DNA of 64,000 bases from Pedobacter hartonius (lineage in GTDB: Bacteria > Bacteroidota > Bacteroidia > Sphingobacteriales > Sphingobacteriaceae), in assembly GCF_900107535.1 (NCBI RefSeq), contig NZ_FNRA01000013.1, forward strand, positions 1 through 64,000, read 5' to 3'. Positions 17,985 to 26,701 of this stretch are shown here, piece after piece. The translations under genes and the position numbers were made by a program. Each line of letters opens with the position of its first letter. Within the stretch, counting starts at the first letter, position 1. The notes beneath the pieces were generated by a model. That model saw only the letters and a list, made by a program, of their open reading frames with translations. It made no database searches and was not told where the DNA came from.

Positions 17985-19346
17985 ATGGGCAAAGAGAAAA
18001 CTACCGTTCAATCTCCGATAGTAGTGGGATTAGATATCGGTACCACTAAAATCTGTGTGATAGTTGGTCGCAGAACACAGCATGGGAAAGTTGAGGTTTT
18101 GGGTATAGGCAAAGCGGAATCTGCGGGAGTAACCCGTGGGGTGGTTTCGAATATACAAAAAACTGTACAGGGTATTTCACAAGCTGTTGAGCTGGCAAGC
18201 GGCCAGTCTAATGTGGAGGTACGTGTAGTGAATGTTGGCATCGCAGGACAGCATATCAAGAGTTTGCAGCACCGTGGAATCCTGACAAGGAGAGAGTTGA
18301 ATAATGAGATCAGCAAGAAAGATCTGGATAAGTTAATTGACGATATGTTCAAACTGGTTATGCCCCCGGGAGAAGAGATCATTCATGTACTGCCACAGGA
18401 GTTTACTGTTGACAATGAGCCGGGAGTGAAAGACCCGATCGGAATGGCAGGGGTTCGTTTGGAAGCGAATTTCCATATCATCTCCGGACAGGTTACTGCG
18501 GTGAAAAATATCATGAGATGTGTAAGCAATGCCGGTTTGCAGACTCAGGAACTGATACTGGAGCCGCTGGCATCTTCTGAATCTGTGTTAAGTGAAGAGG
18601 AAAAAGAAGCAGGTATCGCTTTGGTGGATATTGGTGGTGGTACCACGGATATTGCTATTTTCCATGAGGGAATTATCCGCCATACGGCTGTGATCCCATT
18701 TGGTGGAAACAGCGTAACTGAGGATATCCGTGAAGGTTGTTCTGTGATGAGAAACCAGGCAGAACTGCTGAAAACACGTTTCGGATCTGCACTGGCAGAA
18801 GAAAACAAGGAGAATGAAATTATCTGCGTACCCGGTTTAAGGGGCAGAGAACCAAAAGAGATATCTGTAAAGAACCTAGCTTATGTCATCCAGGCCCGTA
18901 TGGAAGAGATCATAGAGCATGTTTATTATGAGATCAAATCTTCAGGGTATGAGAAAAAACTGATCGGTGGTGTAGTGATTACTGGTGGGGGAGCATTATT
19001 AAAACATCTTTCCCAGCTGGTTGAATACGTAACAGGTTTAGATTGCCGCGTGGGTTATCCGAATGAGCATTTGTCCAAATACGAGGATATGCCTAAGACC
19101 ATCTATGATGATCTGAAAAGCCCGATGTATGCAACAAGTGTAGGATTGCTGATCAAAGGGATTCAAAAGGCTGAAGAGCTGATTGAGGAACTTAAACAGC
19201 CTGGTGTTTATGTAGAAAAACCGGTAGCTGCAAAAGATAAGGTGAAGCGCAGCGGCGGTGGATTATTTGATAAGTTGTTAGCGAAAACTAAAGACTTCAT
19301 TAAAGACGACATGAACGTAAGCGATGAGGATTATATAAAACCGTAA
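17985..19346 (+). CDS. ftsA: Divisome protein FtsA
   Basis: Actin-fold ATPase that tethers FtsZ to the membrane. The 453-residue protein has the phosphate-1 loop VGLDIGTTKICVIVG near residue 14, the 1C interaction domain after it, phosphate-2 DIGGGTTDIAIF near residue 212 and GGVVITGGGALL near residue 325. The C-terminus (FDKLLAKTKDFIKD, near residue 425) could form the amphipathic membrane helix, although it is followed by a further 15-20 residues. It lies 32 bases after ftsQ and 129 bases before ftsZ. Confidence 0.96.
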   Translation: MGKEKTTVQSPIVVGLDIGTTKICVIVGRRTQHGKVEVLGIGKAESAGVTRGVVSNIQKTVQGISQAVELASGQSNVEVRVVNVGIAGQHIKSLQHRGILTRRELNNEISKKDLDKLIDDMFKLVMPPGEEIIHVLPQEFTVDNEPGVKDPIGMAGVRLEANFHIISGQVTAVKNIMRCVSNAGLQTQELILEPLASSESVLSEEEKEAGIALVDIGGGTTDIAIFHEGIIRHTAVIPFGGNSVTEDIREGCSVMRNQAELLKTRFGSALAEENKENEIICVPGLRGREPKEISVKNLAYVIQARMEEIIEHVYYEIKSSGYEKKLIGGVVITGGGALLKHLSQLVEYVTGLDCRVGYPNEHLSKYEDMPKTIYDDLKSPMYATSVGLLIKGIQKAEELIEELKQPGVYVEKPVAAKDKVKRSGGGLFDKLLAKTKDFIKDDMNVSDEDYIKP

Positions 19347-19367
19347 TATTTATCAACAAAACACAAC

Positions 19368-19396
19368 TTTTCCACATTATACACAGTTGTGGAAAA
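19368..19396. promoter_or_regulatory. Three DnaA-box-like 9-mers between ftsA and ftsZ
   Basis: TTTTCCACA (19368-19376), TTATACACA (19377-19385) and, on the minus strand, TTTTCCACA (19388-19396) all fit the TTWTNCACA DnaA-box consensus known from E. coli. The outer two form a 9-bp inverted repeat. TTATCAACA at 19350-19358 is a one-mismatch neighbour. The motifs are seen; DnaA binding is inferred, and the dyad could instead be a site for another regulator. Confidence 0.5.
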
Positions 19397-19475
19397 CTAG
19401 TGTTGAAAAAGTGTTAATATTACGTTGAGAGATGAACAGGTAGAACCAATTTTTAAGTAACTGATTCATAAATAT

Positions 19476-21113
19476 ATGTATTTTGAAATGTTAAAAGATA
19501 AGTCATCAATCATCAAGGTAATTGGTGTTGGTGGCGGTGGTGGTAATGCGGTTAACCATATGTACCGTCAGGGAATTGCAGGTGTGGACTTTATAATTTG
19601 TAACACCGATGCTCAGGCATTGGAGTTCAGTCCTATACCCAATAAAGTACAGCTAGGTGCAAGTTTAACCGAAGGGATGGGCGCAGGCTCAATTCCCGAA
19701 GTTGGAAAAAATTCGGCTATAGAAAATATAGACGATATCAAAAGCATGTTGGGCAGTACGACAAAGATGTTGTTCATCACTGCGGGTATGGGCGGTGGAA
19801 CCGGTACAGGTGCCAGTCCGATCATTGCCCAGGCAGCGAAGGAGCTTGATATCCTGACTGTTGCGATCATTACTACGCCATTTTCATTTGAAGGCAAGCG
19901 CCGTAAGATGCAGGCTGAAGACGGATTGGATGAACTCAAGAAATACGTGGATTCATACCTGGTGATCTCTAATGACAGGTTACGTGAGATCTTCGGTAAC
20001 CTTACGCTGGGCTCTGCTTTTGCGCAGGCTGACGACATCTTAACGACGGCTGCCAAAGGAATTGCGGAGATCATTACTGTTCCGGGTTATATCAACGTGG
20101 ATTTTAAGGATGTGCGTACGGTTATGAAAGACAGTGGTGTATCCATCATGGGCAGCTTTGCCTGTGAGGGCGAGAACAGGGCATTGAACGCTGTTGAAGG
20201 CGCTCTGGCTTCTCCACTATTAAAAGATAACGAAATTGAAGGTGCAAGATATATATTGCTGAACATCAGTTCTGGTTTACGTGAAGTAACGATGGATGAG
20301 GTAGCGATCATTACGGATTATATCCAGGACAAAGCTGGTTTATCAGCAGATCTGATCTGGGGTAACTGTATTGATGAAAACCTGGGTGATAAATTGTCGG
20401 TGACCATTATTGCTACCGGTTTTCAGACAACCGAACAACGCGCGCAGGACAAAAAGAATGTAAAGAAAATCTCTTTGCTGACTCCTGAAGAAGCACCACT
20501 GGTAAAACCACTGGAGCCGGTGAATTCTTTTATGGAACCTAAAACGGCTGCTCTTTCCAATGAACCTACCATGAAACTGAGGGAAGACATTAAACAGTCT
20601 GATCTTTTTGGTGACATGTACAACGGGAACAGGGGAAGACAAACTGAAGAGCCTGACAACGGACTGATCAGGCATACGCTTGTAGAGGAAGAAACTCCTG
20701 CCGCTGATGCCAAACAGGAGTCTGCTATTGATTTTGAATTGAAAGTTTCGGAAACTGATTTTGTTTTTGAAAGCCCTAAGACGAATTATGCGGAGCCTGT
20801 TGCACAGCAGCAACAGGAAGAAGTAGCTGAACCCGGACTGGATGACGATAAGAGCGATGAGTCTATAGCAGACCAGTTACAAAAGTCTAAAGAAAGGATC
20901 ATGAGGCTGAAAGACCTGAGCATGAAACTGCGCACTACGAATGGTTTACAGGAGATGGAAAATGAGCCCGCCTATAAACGCAAACAAATGCAGCTGCAGC
21001 AAGTACAGCACTCTTCTGAATCACAGGTGTCAAGATTTACCTTAAGTAATGATGAAGACGGAGGCACTGAAATCAGGCCTAATAATTCATTCCTTCACGA
21101 TAATGTTGATTAA
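19476..21113 (+). CDS. ftsZ: Cell division GTPase FtsZ
   Basis: Tubulin-like GTPase that forms the Z ring. The GTPase core covers about residues 1-325, with GVGGGGGNAVNHM near residue 17, the tubulin signature GMGGGTGTG near residue 105 and NDRLREIFG near residue 165. A long, acidic and Gln-rich linker follows (about 330-520), and the protein ends with the conserved tail RPNNSFLHDN typical of Bacteroidota FtsZ. ATG 19488 (MLKDKSS) is an equally possible start. It is separated from ftsA by 129 bases with candidate DnaA boxes, so it may have its own promoter. Confidence 0.97.
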   Translation: MYFEMLKDKSSIIKVIGVGGGGGNAVNHMYRQGIAGVDFIICNTDAQALEFSPIPNKVQLGASLTEGMGAGSIPEVGKNSAIENIDDIKSMLGSTTKMLFITAGMGGGTGTGASPIIAQAAKELDILTVAIITTPFSFEGKRRKMQAEDGLDELKKYVDSYLVISNDRLREIFGNLTLGSAFAQADDILTTAAKGIAEIITVPGYINVDFKDVRTVMKDSGVSIMGSFACEGENRALNAVEGALASPLLKDNEIEGARYILLNISSGLREVTMDEVAIITDYIQDKAGLSADLIWGNCIDENLGDKLSVTIIATGFQTTEQRAQDKKNVKKISLLTPEEAPLVKPLEPVNSFMEPKTAALSNEPTMKLREDIKQSDLFGDMYNGNRGRQTEEPDNGLIRHTLVEEETPAADAKQESAIDFELKVSETDFVFESPKTNYAEPVAQQQQEEVAEPGLDDDKSDESIADQLQKSKERIMRLKDLSMKLRTTNGLQEMENEPAYKRKQMQLQQVQHSSESQVSRFTLSNDEDGGTEIRPNNSFLHDNVD

Positions 21114-21133
21114 CCATTTCTAAATTTTAACAG

Positions 21134-21168
21134 AAAGCCTTAACAGTAATATTGTTAGGGCTTTTTTT
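21134..21168 (+). terminator. Intrinsic terminator after ftsZ
   Basis: A 12-bp stem with one G-U pair (AAAGCCTTAACA against TGTTAGGGCTTT) is followed by more T residues. It starts about 20 bases after the ftsZ stop and closes the division cluster. Confidence 0.85.
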
Positions 21169-21219
21169 GCATACTATTCATTGCTGCGCCGCGTTCAATG
21201 AAGACGTATTTCGTCAACC

Positions 21220-21250
21220 TTGTTTATCAGCCGCAGAAAGCTTAAATTTG
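21220..21250 (+). promoter_or_regulatory. Bacteroidota-type promoter for the alpha-oxoamine synthase gene
   Basis: TTG at 21220-21222 and TAAATTTG at 21243-21250 are 20 bases apart, a close match to the Bacteroidota sigma-ABfr promoter pattern. The start codon is about 30 bases downstream. Confidence 0.65.
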
Positions 21251-21281
21251 CACCAAATAAGAAAACTTAAATACAGTAACA

Positions 21282-22523
21282 TTGGATATTTTTGAAAAGA
21301 TAGCAAAACATATGGGGCCTCTTGGGCAACACCAAAAATGGTCACATGGATATTTTTCCTTTCCTAAATTAGAAGGAGAAATTGCACCGCATATGAATTT
21401 TCGGGGTAAAGAGCATTTGGTTTGGAGTTTAAACAACTATCTGGGTTTAGCTAATCACCCGGAGGTGAGAGAAGCCGACCAGAAAGGCGCGGCTGATTTC
21501 GGAATGGCTTATCCAATGGGAGCCCGCATGATGTCCGGAAACTCCAAGTACCATGAGCAGCTGGAAAGTGAACTGGCGGCTTTTGTGGGCAAACCGGATG
21601 CGTTCCTGCTTAATTTTGGTTACCAGGGTATGTTATCGATTATCGATTGCCTTGTTGACAGAAATGATGTTATTGTATATGACGGCGAATGCCATGCGTG
21701 TATCATTGATGGCCTGCGCCTTCATGTAGGTAAACGTTTTGTATATAAACATAATGATATTGAAAGTGCCCGCAAGCAGCTTGAACGTGCTACAAAGTTG
21801 GTTGAAACAACCGGTGGAGGTATCCTGGTGATTACTGAAGGCGTTTTTGGAATGTCCGGTGCACAGGGCAAGATCAGGGATATCATTGAACTGAAAAAAG
21901 ATTTTAACTTCCGCCTGCTGATTGATGATGCACACGGGTTTGGTACCATGGGTAAAACCGGTGCCGGAACCCATGAAGAGCAGGACAGCATTGATGGTGT
22001 TGACATCTATTTTGCGACATTTGCGAAATCTATGGCCGGAATTGGCGCTTTTGTTGCCTCTACTGAAGAAATTACTAATTTCCTGCGCTATAACATGCGT
22101 TCACAGACCTTTGCAAAGGCTTTGCCTATGCCAATGGTAATTGGCTTGCTGAAACGGCTGGAGCTGCTTAAAAACAATCCTGAACTGAGAGAACGTCTCT
22201 GGAATATTGCCACTACTTTGCAAAAGGGACTGCGTGACCGTGGTTTTGACCTGGGAATTACTGATACTATGGTAACTCCTGTATTTTTGAAAGGTGAACT
22301 GCAGCAAGCCACTGCCCTTACACTTGATCTTCGTGAAAATTATGGAATTTTCTGCTCCATAGTGATCTATCCTGTAATCCCGAAAGGCCTGATTGAACTG
22401 CGCCTGATCCCAACCGCTATGCACACCCTTGAGGACGTGCAGCGCACACTCGAGGCATTTAGTGAAATTGCTGATAAATTAAATAGGGGCCATTATAATG
22501 ATAATAAGTTTAGCGCCCAATAG
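21282..22523 (+). CDS. Alpha-oxoamine synthase family PLP enzyme
   Basis: Fold-type I PLP enzyme of the family that condenses an amino acid with an acyl-CoA (KBL, BioF, serine palmitoyltransferase, HemA). The 413 residues include SLNNYLGLA near residue 49, the LIDDAHGFG motif near 213-221 and the PLP lysine, about Lys249, in TFAKSMAG. It begins at a TTG codon; no ATG is available before the conserved region. Its N-terminal 40 residues and the motif MGARMMSGNS differ from standard BioF and KBL, and from the Sphingobacterium serine palmitoyltransferase as I remember it, so I cannot name the substrate. It is a single gene with its own promoter and terminator. Confidence 0.85.
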   Translation: MDIFEKIAKHMGPLGQHQKWSHGYFSFPKLEGEIAPHMNFRGKEHLVWSLNNYLGLANHPEVREADQKGAADFGMAYPMGARMMSGNSKYHEQLESELAAFVGKPDAFLLNFGYQGMLSIIDCLVDRNDVIVYDGECHACIIDGLRLHVGKRFVYKHNDIESARKQLERATKLVETTGGGILVITEGVFGMSGAQGKIRDIIELKKDFNFRLLIDDAHGFGTMGKTGAGTHEEQDSIDGVDIYFATFAKSMAGIGAFVASTEEITNFLRYNMRSQTFAKALPMPMVIGLLKRLELLKNNPELRERLWNIATTLQKGLRDRGFDLGITDTMVTPVFLKGELQQATALTLDLRENYGIFCSIVIYPVIPKGLIELRLIPTAMHTLEDVQRTLEAFSEIADKLNRGHYNDNKFSAQ

Positions 22524-22540
22524 CCAAAATCTAATTCATA

Positions 22541-22577
22541 AAAATGCCCTTTAAAGTGATTTAAAGGGCATTTTTCA
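22541..22577 (+). terminator. Intrinsic terminator, perfect 14-bp stem
   Basis: The arms at 22542-22555 and 22560-22573 are exact complements around a GTGA loop, with a T-run at the end. It lies about 20 bases after the stop of the oxoamine synthase gene. Confidence 0.9.
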
Positions 22578-22782
22578 TTTTGCTTGTTTTTTATCTGCTT
22601 AATTACCAGTTCTATGGGTTTGATTTTGCACGAAATTTGTTAATAACCCGTCTTTTTGTGGAAAAAAAGGCGGTTTCACGGTTTTTTTTTCTTAAATTAA
22701 ATTTTCATTTATTAGAATAATCCGCTTACATTAGTAATTAAGTATTAATCAAACCTAAAATATAAACCAAAAGGTAATTAGA

Positions 22783-22962
22783 ATGAAAAAATTTGATGAC
22801 TTAAAAAAACTCGTGACTTCATTGGAAGCAGACGCAGACAAGTTTTACAACAAGACTAACAATGCTGCCGGTACACGTGTACGGAAAGGAATGCAGGATC
22901 TTAAAAACATAGCCCAGGCTATTCGTTTAGAGATCCAGGAAGCAAAAAACAAAGAAGCTTAA
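22783..22962 (+). CDS. Histone H1-like protein (Hc1-type), small DNA-binding protein
   Basis: A 59-residue lysine-rich protein beginning MKKFDDLKKLV and ending EAKNKEA. The pattern SLEADADKFY ... AAGTRVRKGMQ ... KNIAQAIRLEIQ is that of the small histone H1-like proteins widespread in Bacteroidota, related to chlamydial Hc1, which bind DNA and probably compact or organise the nucleoid. It is too short for many gene callers. It stands alone with a strong terminator behind it and 200 bases of AT-rich leader, including a T-tailed hairpin at 22648-22673. Confidence 0.85.
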   Translation: MKKFDDLKKLVTSLEADADKFYNKTNNAAGTRVRKGMQDLKNIAQAIRLEIQEAKNKEA

Positions 22963-22986
22963 CCAATTTCTTAGTTATTTATGATC

Positions 22987-23017
22987 AGCGCCCCGGTATA
23001 AACGGGGCGCTTTTTTT
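22987..23017. terminator. Bidirectional terminator between the H1-like gene and dapA
   Basis: A GC-rich 9-bp stem (AGCGCCCCG, 22987-22995, and its complement 23003-23011) is followed by seven T residues on the plus strand. The T-run touches the dapA stop codon at 23016-23018, so the hairpin can serve both convergent genes. Confidence 0.85.
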
Positions 23018-23897
23018 ATTTCCTGATTTTGTTAATCTGGGAAACGATATCCTGTGTCAGCCCCGCTGAAGCAGCTACCAATGGCAGTCGCACCGCATCA
23101 CCGCAAACGCCAAAATGCTTTAAAGCGGCCTTTACGCCCGCAGGATTGCCTTCAACAAACATCAGGCGTGTGAATTCAATTAACTGCTGGTGAAGCGGCT
23201 GAGCGGCTTTAAAATCGCCTCTGAGACATGCCCTCACCATCTCGGAAGTTTCCAGCGGTAAAGCATTGCCTGATACGGAAATTAAGCCCACAGCACCAAG
23301 GGCGATCATTGGCAATGTTACCGGATCATCACCGGAGATCAGCATGAAATCTGCTGGCTTATCCCTCATGATCTGGTTGAATTGGTCAAAATTGCCCGAT
23401 GCCTCCTTGGTACCTATAATATTTTTGAAGTCCGTTGCCAGTCTGCATGTTGTTTCTGCACTTACATTACTGGCTGTACGGCCAGGTACATTATATAAAA
23501 ATACAGACAGGTCAGTTGCTTCACTGATAGCCTTATAGTGCTGATATATCCCTTCCTGGGTAGGTTTATTATAGTATGGACTTGCAGACAGGATCGCATC
23601 ATAGCCATTTTTGTCAAATTCTCTGATCGCTTCTACCACTTCCGCAGTATAGTTCCCGCCAATACCTGCAACGAGAGGTAATCTTCCGTTGTTTATTTCT
23701 GCTGTGTACGCCCAGATCTTCTTCTTTTCGTCCTTATTGAGTGTTGCCGACTCTCCTGTGGTACCCAACGATACCAGGTATTCTACCTTTCCGTCGATCT
23801 GGTAGTTGATCAGTTTTTTTAAACCGTCGTAATCTACCGATCCATCTGCATTAAATGGTGTAACCAGCGCTACACCCGTTCCATGAAATCTGTTCAT
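23016..23897 (-). CDS. dapA: 4-hydroxy-tetrahydrodipicolinate synthase
   Basis: Condenses pyruvate with aspartate semialdehyde, the first committed step to diaminopimelate and lysine, in the cytosol. The 293-residue length is standard. LGTTGES (Thr46, Thr47), Tyr135 in YNVPGRT and the Schiff-base Lys164 in GTKEASGN are all present. It is downstream of ligA by 14 bases on the same strand. With the DNPR-type MurE upstream it supports meso-DAP peptidoglycan. Confidence 0.96.
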   Translation of the reverse strand: MNRFHGTGVALVTPFNADGSVDYDGLKKLINYQIDGKVEYLVSLGTTGESATLNKDEKKKIWAYTAEINNGRLPLVAGIGGNYTAEVVEAIREFDKNGYDAILSASPYYNKPTQEGIYQHYKAISEATDLSVFLYNVPGRTASNVSAETTCRLATDFKNIIGTKEASGNFDQFNQIMRDKPADFMLISGDDPVTLPMIALGAVGLISVSGNALPLETSEMVRACLRGDFKAAQPLHQQLIEFTRLMFVEGNPAGVKAALKHFGVCGDAVRLPLVAASAGLTQDIVSQINKIRK

Positions 23898-23911
23898 TTT
23901 TTTAACTTTTT

Positions 23912-25924
23912 TTACTTCAATAGCTCTATTAAATCTTCCTCCGAGATCAAAGGAACATTTAGTTTTTGGGCTTTCTCTAATTTAGACGGGCCCATATTAT
24001 CGCCGGCAAGGAGATAGTTCAGCTTTGCAGAAATGCTGCTCAATATTTTTCCGCCGTTGTTTTCAATCATTTCTTTCAGTTCTTCCCTGCTGTGATTTTC
24101 AAAAACCCCCGAAATTACGAATGTTTTTCCAGTTAATTTGTTACTTTCCAATGTAATCACTGTGTTTACCACTTCAAACTGTAAACCATGGGATTTCAGC
24201 AGGTTAATTTGTTCCATATGTGCCGGGTTTCCAAAGTATTCAATAATACTTTCCGCAATCCGCTCCCCGATTTCATCTATGGCAGTCAGCTCTTCCAGCG
24301 AAGCAGCAGCTAAATTGTCTATATTTCTTGTGCCCAAAGCCAGTTTCCTTGCTACGGTTTCTCCAACATAGCGTATTCCCAGACCGAAAAGCACCTTTTC
24401 AAATGGCATTTGTTTAGACAGCTCTATACCTTTCAGCATATTTTCTATAGAGCGCTCTCCGAACCTTTCGATGGTCTTGAGTGATTCAGCTTTGTCTTTC
24501 AGCACATACAGGTCACTGATATGGTTAACCAGGCCTTTCTGGTAAAAAGACTCAATGGTTTCATCTCCCAGGCCGTCAATGTTCATTGCCTTGCGGGAGA
24601 TAAAATGCTGGATCTTACCTACGATCTGCGGCGGACAAGCCTCGTCATTAGGGCAGTAGAAGGCTACTTCTCCCTCTTTGCGGATCAGCAATGTGCCACA
24701 TTCCGGACAGTTCAGCGGGTAAATTACCTTTTCTGCACCGGGCTTTCGTTTTTCAAGGTTCACGTTCATGATCTTGGGAATGATCTCTCCGCCCTTTTCC
24801 ACAAAAACACTGTCCCCAAAGTGGAGGTCAAGCCGTTCAATCTCATTGGCATTATGCAGCGTTGCCCGCTTGACCGTAGTCCCGGCCAGCAGCACAGGTT
24901 TCAGGTTAGCTACCGGAGTGACCGCACCTGTTCTCCCTACCTGGTAACTCACCCTTTCAAGCAGCGTTTCCACTTCTTCGGCCTTATATTTATAGGAGAT
25001 GGCCCATCTTGGTGATTTTGCAGTGAAGCCAAGCTCCTGCTGCTGCGTAAAGCTGTTCACCTTGATCACGATGCCGTCAATATCATAGGTCAGCTTAAAG
25101 CGCTCTTTCTCCCAGTGATGGATAAATTCCAGTACTTCTTCAATGCTGCCACTTAACCTGGTATGTTCAGACACATGGAAGCCCCATGTTTTGAGGGCCT
25201 GCAGGCTTTCCCAGTGTGTTTTATAGTGTTCTTTTTCGGTATTTAACGAATAAAAAAAAGCGTCCAGCGGCCTTTTGGATACTTCCTTCGGGTCCTGCAT
25301 TTTGATCGTGCCTGACGCAAAATTACGCGGGTTGGCATACGGAATATCTCCGAGCTCTTCTCTTTCCCTGTTCAGCCTTTCAAAAGCCGCCCTGTGCATA
25401 AATATTTCTCCGCGCACTTCAAACAAAGGTGGGGTGTCTGCCTTCTTCAGGTGGTGGGGGATATTGCTGATTGTCTTTACATTCGATGTTACCTCGTCTC
25501 CTTTGGTACCGTCTCCGCGTGTAACAGCCCTTAACAGCTGGTTGTCCTGGTAGCTTAAGCTGATGGAGAGGCCATCGAACTTCAGTTCGCATACGTATTC
25601 GAAGTTATCGCCAATGGCTTTTTTGATGCGCTCGTCAAAATCACGCAGGTCCTGCTCATTATACGTATTGCCTAAAGAGAGCATTGGCCATCTGTGTTTT
25701 ACGGTGACGAAGTTTTTGGTGATATCGCCCCCAACTTTCAGCGTGGGCGAATCCGGGTCTGCAAACCCGGGGTGCTCTTTTTCCAGCCGGCTGAGTTCTT
25801 CCAGTTTTTTATCAAACTCATAATCGGCGATGGTAGGCATCGCCAAAACATAATAATTATAGCTATGCTGGTTAAGTTCCTTAACCAGTGCATCCATGGT
25901 GTCCTGAACAGAAGATTGTGACAT
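23912..25924 (-). CDS. ligA: NAD-dependent DNA ligase LigA
   Basis: Seals nicks during replication and repair with NAD as adenylate donor. All LigA domains are visible in 670 residues: Ia domain with HSYNYYV near residue 20, adenylation lysine Lys115 in KFDG, OB fold, a four-Cys zinc finger (CPECG ... CPNDEAC, about residues 400-425), HhH repeats (about 430-580) and a C-terminal BRCT domain (about 593-670, GKTFVISGVF). No truncation. Confidence 0.97.
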   Translation of the reverse strand: MSQSSVQDTMDALVKELNQHSYNYYVLAMPTIADYEFDKKLEELSRLEKEHPGFADPDSPTLKVGGDITKNFVTVKHRWPMLSLGNTYNEQDLRDFDERIKKAIGDNFEYVCELKFDGLSISLSYQDNQLLRAVTRGDGTKGDEVTSNVKTISNIPHHLKKADTPPLFEVRGEIFMHRAAFERLNREREELGDIPYANPRNFASGTIKMQDPKEVSKRPLDAFFYSLNTEKEHYKTHWESLQALKTWGFHVSEHTRLSGSIEEVLEFIHHWEKERFKLTYDIDGIVIKVNSFTQQQELGFTAKSPRWAISYKYKAEEVETLLERVSYQVGRTGAVTPVANLKPVLLAGTTVKRATLHNANEIERLDLHFGDSVFVEKGGEIIPKIMNVNLEKRKPGAEKVIYPLNCPECGTLLIRKEGEVAFYCPNDEACPPQIVGKIQHFISRKAMNIDGLGDETIESFYQKGLVNHISDLYVLKDKAESLKTIERFGERSIENMLKGIELSKQMPFEKVLFGLGIRYVGETVARKLALGTRNIDNLAAASLEELTAIDEIGERIAESIIEYFGNPAHMEQINLLKSHGLQFEVVNTVITLESNKLTGKTFVISGVFENHSREELKEMIENNGGKILSSISAKLNYLLAGDNMGPSKLEKAQKLNVPLISEEDLIELLK

Positions 25925-25961
25925 AAGGCGAAGGTAAAAAAGGAATAGGATTTTTTGTGAT

Positions 25962-26639
25962 TTATTTATTCAGTTCGGCCCCAATTTCGTCAAAGATCAG
26001 CAGAAAGTTGTATTCCAGCTGCTGCTTAAATTCCTCCAGCTTCAGGGTAAGGATATCCAGCTGTGCCTGGGTGAAAGGGTCTGCCCATAAGCGCATACAG
26101 ATCCGGTTGAGCGAATACGTGATATTTTCGATCTTTTCATAACTGAAAAGGTAGCGGCTGGAAATAAAATCGTTCAGGAACTTGTCAAACAGGTGCTGAT
26201 CGGGCAGCCGTGCAAGTCGCAGGAACCCGTTCAGCGATTCAGAATGTGCAGACTGCAGCTGCCGGTAAAAACTATCTGTATCGACGATGTTCCGGGTGAG
26301 CAGTAAATGGTCAAGGATCAGCTCCAACCCGATATGGGCAAGAAAAAAGGCCTTTACAGGGCCCGTTTCTACCGCGGGCAGGATCATCTTTTTAAGAATG
26401 GCCGTTTGTGTCCTGAAGAATTCGGAAGAGTGAAACAGCCTGTCTACTTCAAGATGCCTTTTCCAGCCGGTAAGCAGGGCATCGTATTCAGGCACATCGC
26501 GGTACAGGTATTCATCTTTCTGGGGGTTGAGGTTCCAGCTCTTGTCTGCATTTTTAATCAGATCGGGCAACACTACGCCCATTACGATGTAATCGTTAAT
26601 GTTTTCGCGCTCAAAATAAAAATGTGAAAGGAAGTTCAT
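25962..26639 (-). CDS. AcpH-like (acyl carrier protein phosphodiesterase family) protein
   Basis: A 225-residue protein beginning MNFLSHFYFE and with GVVLPDLIK near residue 22, the pattern of the AcpH/DUF479 family, whose E. coli member removes the 4'-phosphopantetheine arm from acyl carrier protein. The conserved metal-type residues (His6, Asp26) are present; the rest is divergent. It lies upstream of ligA on the same strand with a 37-base gap and divergent from tyrS. Family assignment is moderate and enzymatic activity is inferred. Confidence 0.65.
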   Translation of the reverse strand: MNFLSHFYFERENINDYIVMGVVLPDLIKNADKSWNLNPQKDEYLYRDVPEYDALLTGWKRHLEVDRLFHSSEFFRTQTAILKKMILPAVETGPVKAFFLAHIGLELILDHLLLTRNIVDTDSFYRQLQSAHSESLNGFLRLARLPDQHLFDKFLNDFISSRYLFSYEKIENITYSLNRICMRLWADPFTQAQLDILTLKLEEFKQQLEYNFLLIFDEIGAELNK

Positions 26640-26676
26640 CGCTTTAAAAGTAGAAATTTTTTAACAAGGCTTTTCT

Positions 26677-26684
26677 TATCTTTG
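26677..26684 (+). promoter_or_regulatory. -7 box TATCTTTG upstream of tyrS
   Basis: This exact TAnnTTTG match lies 17 bases before the tyrS start, a typical short Bacteroidota leader. No good -33 TTTG is visible at the right distance. Confidence 0.5.
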
Positions 26685-26701
26685 CCAAAAAGTATAGAAG
26701 A

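Noticed and set aside
17221..18011. Long open frames on the minus strand opposite ftsQ (213 and 159 residues)
   Set aside because: They are the antisense of the Lys/Glu-rich repeat tail, which lacks stop codons on the other strand; composition is extreme (Phe, Leu and Ser runs) and no family is recognisable.
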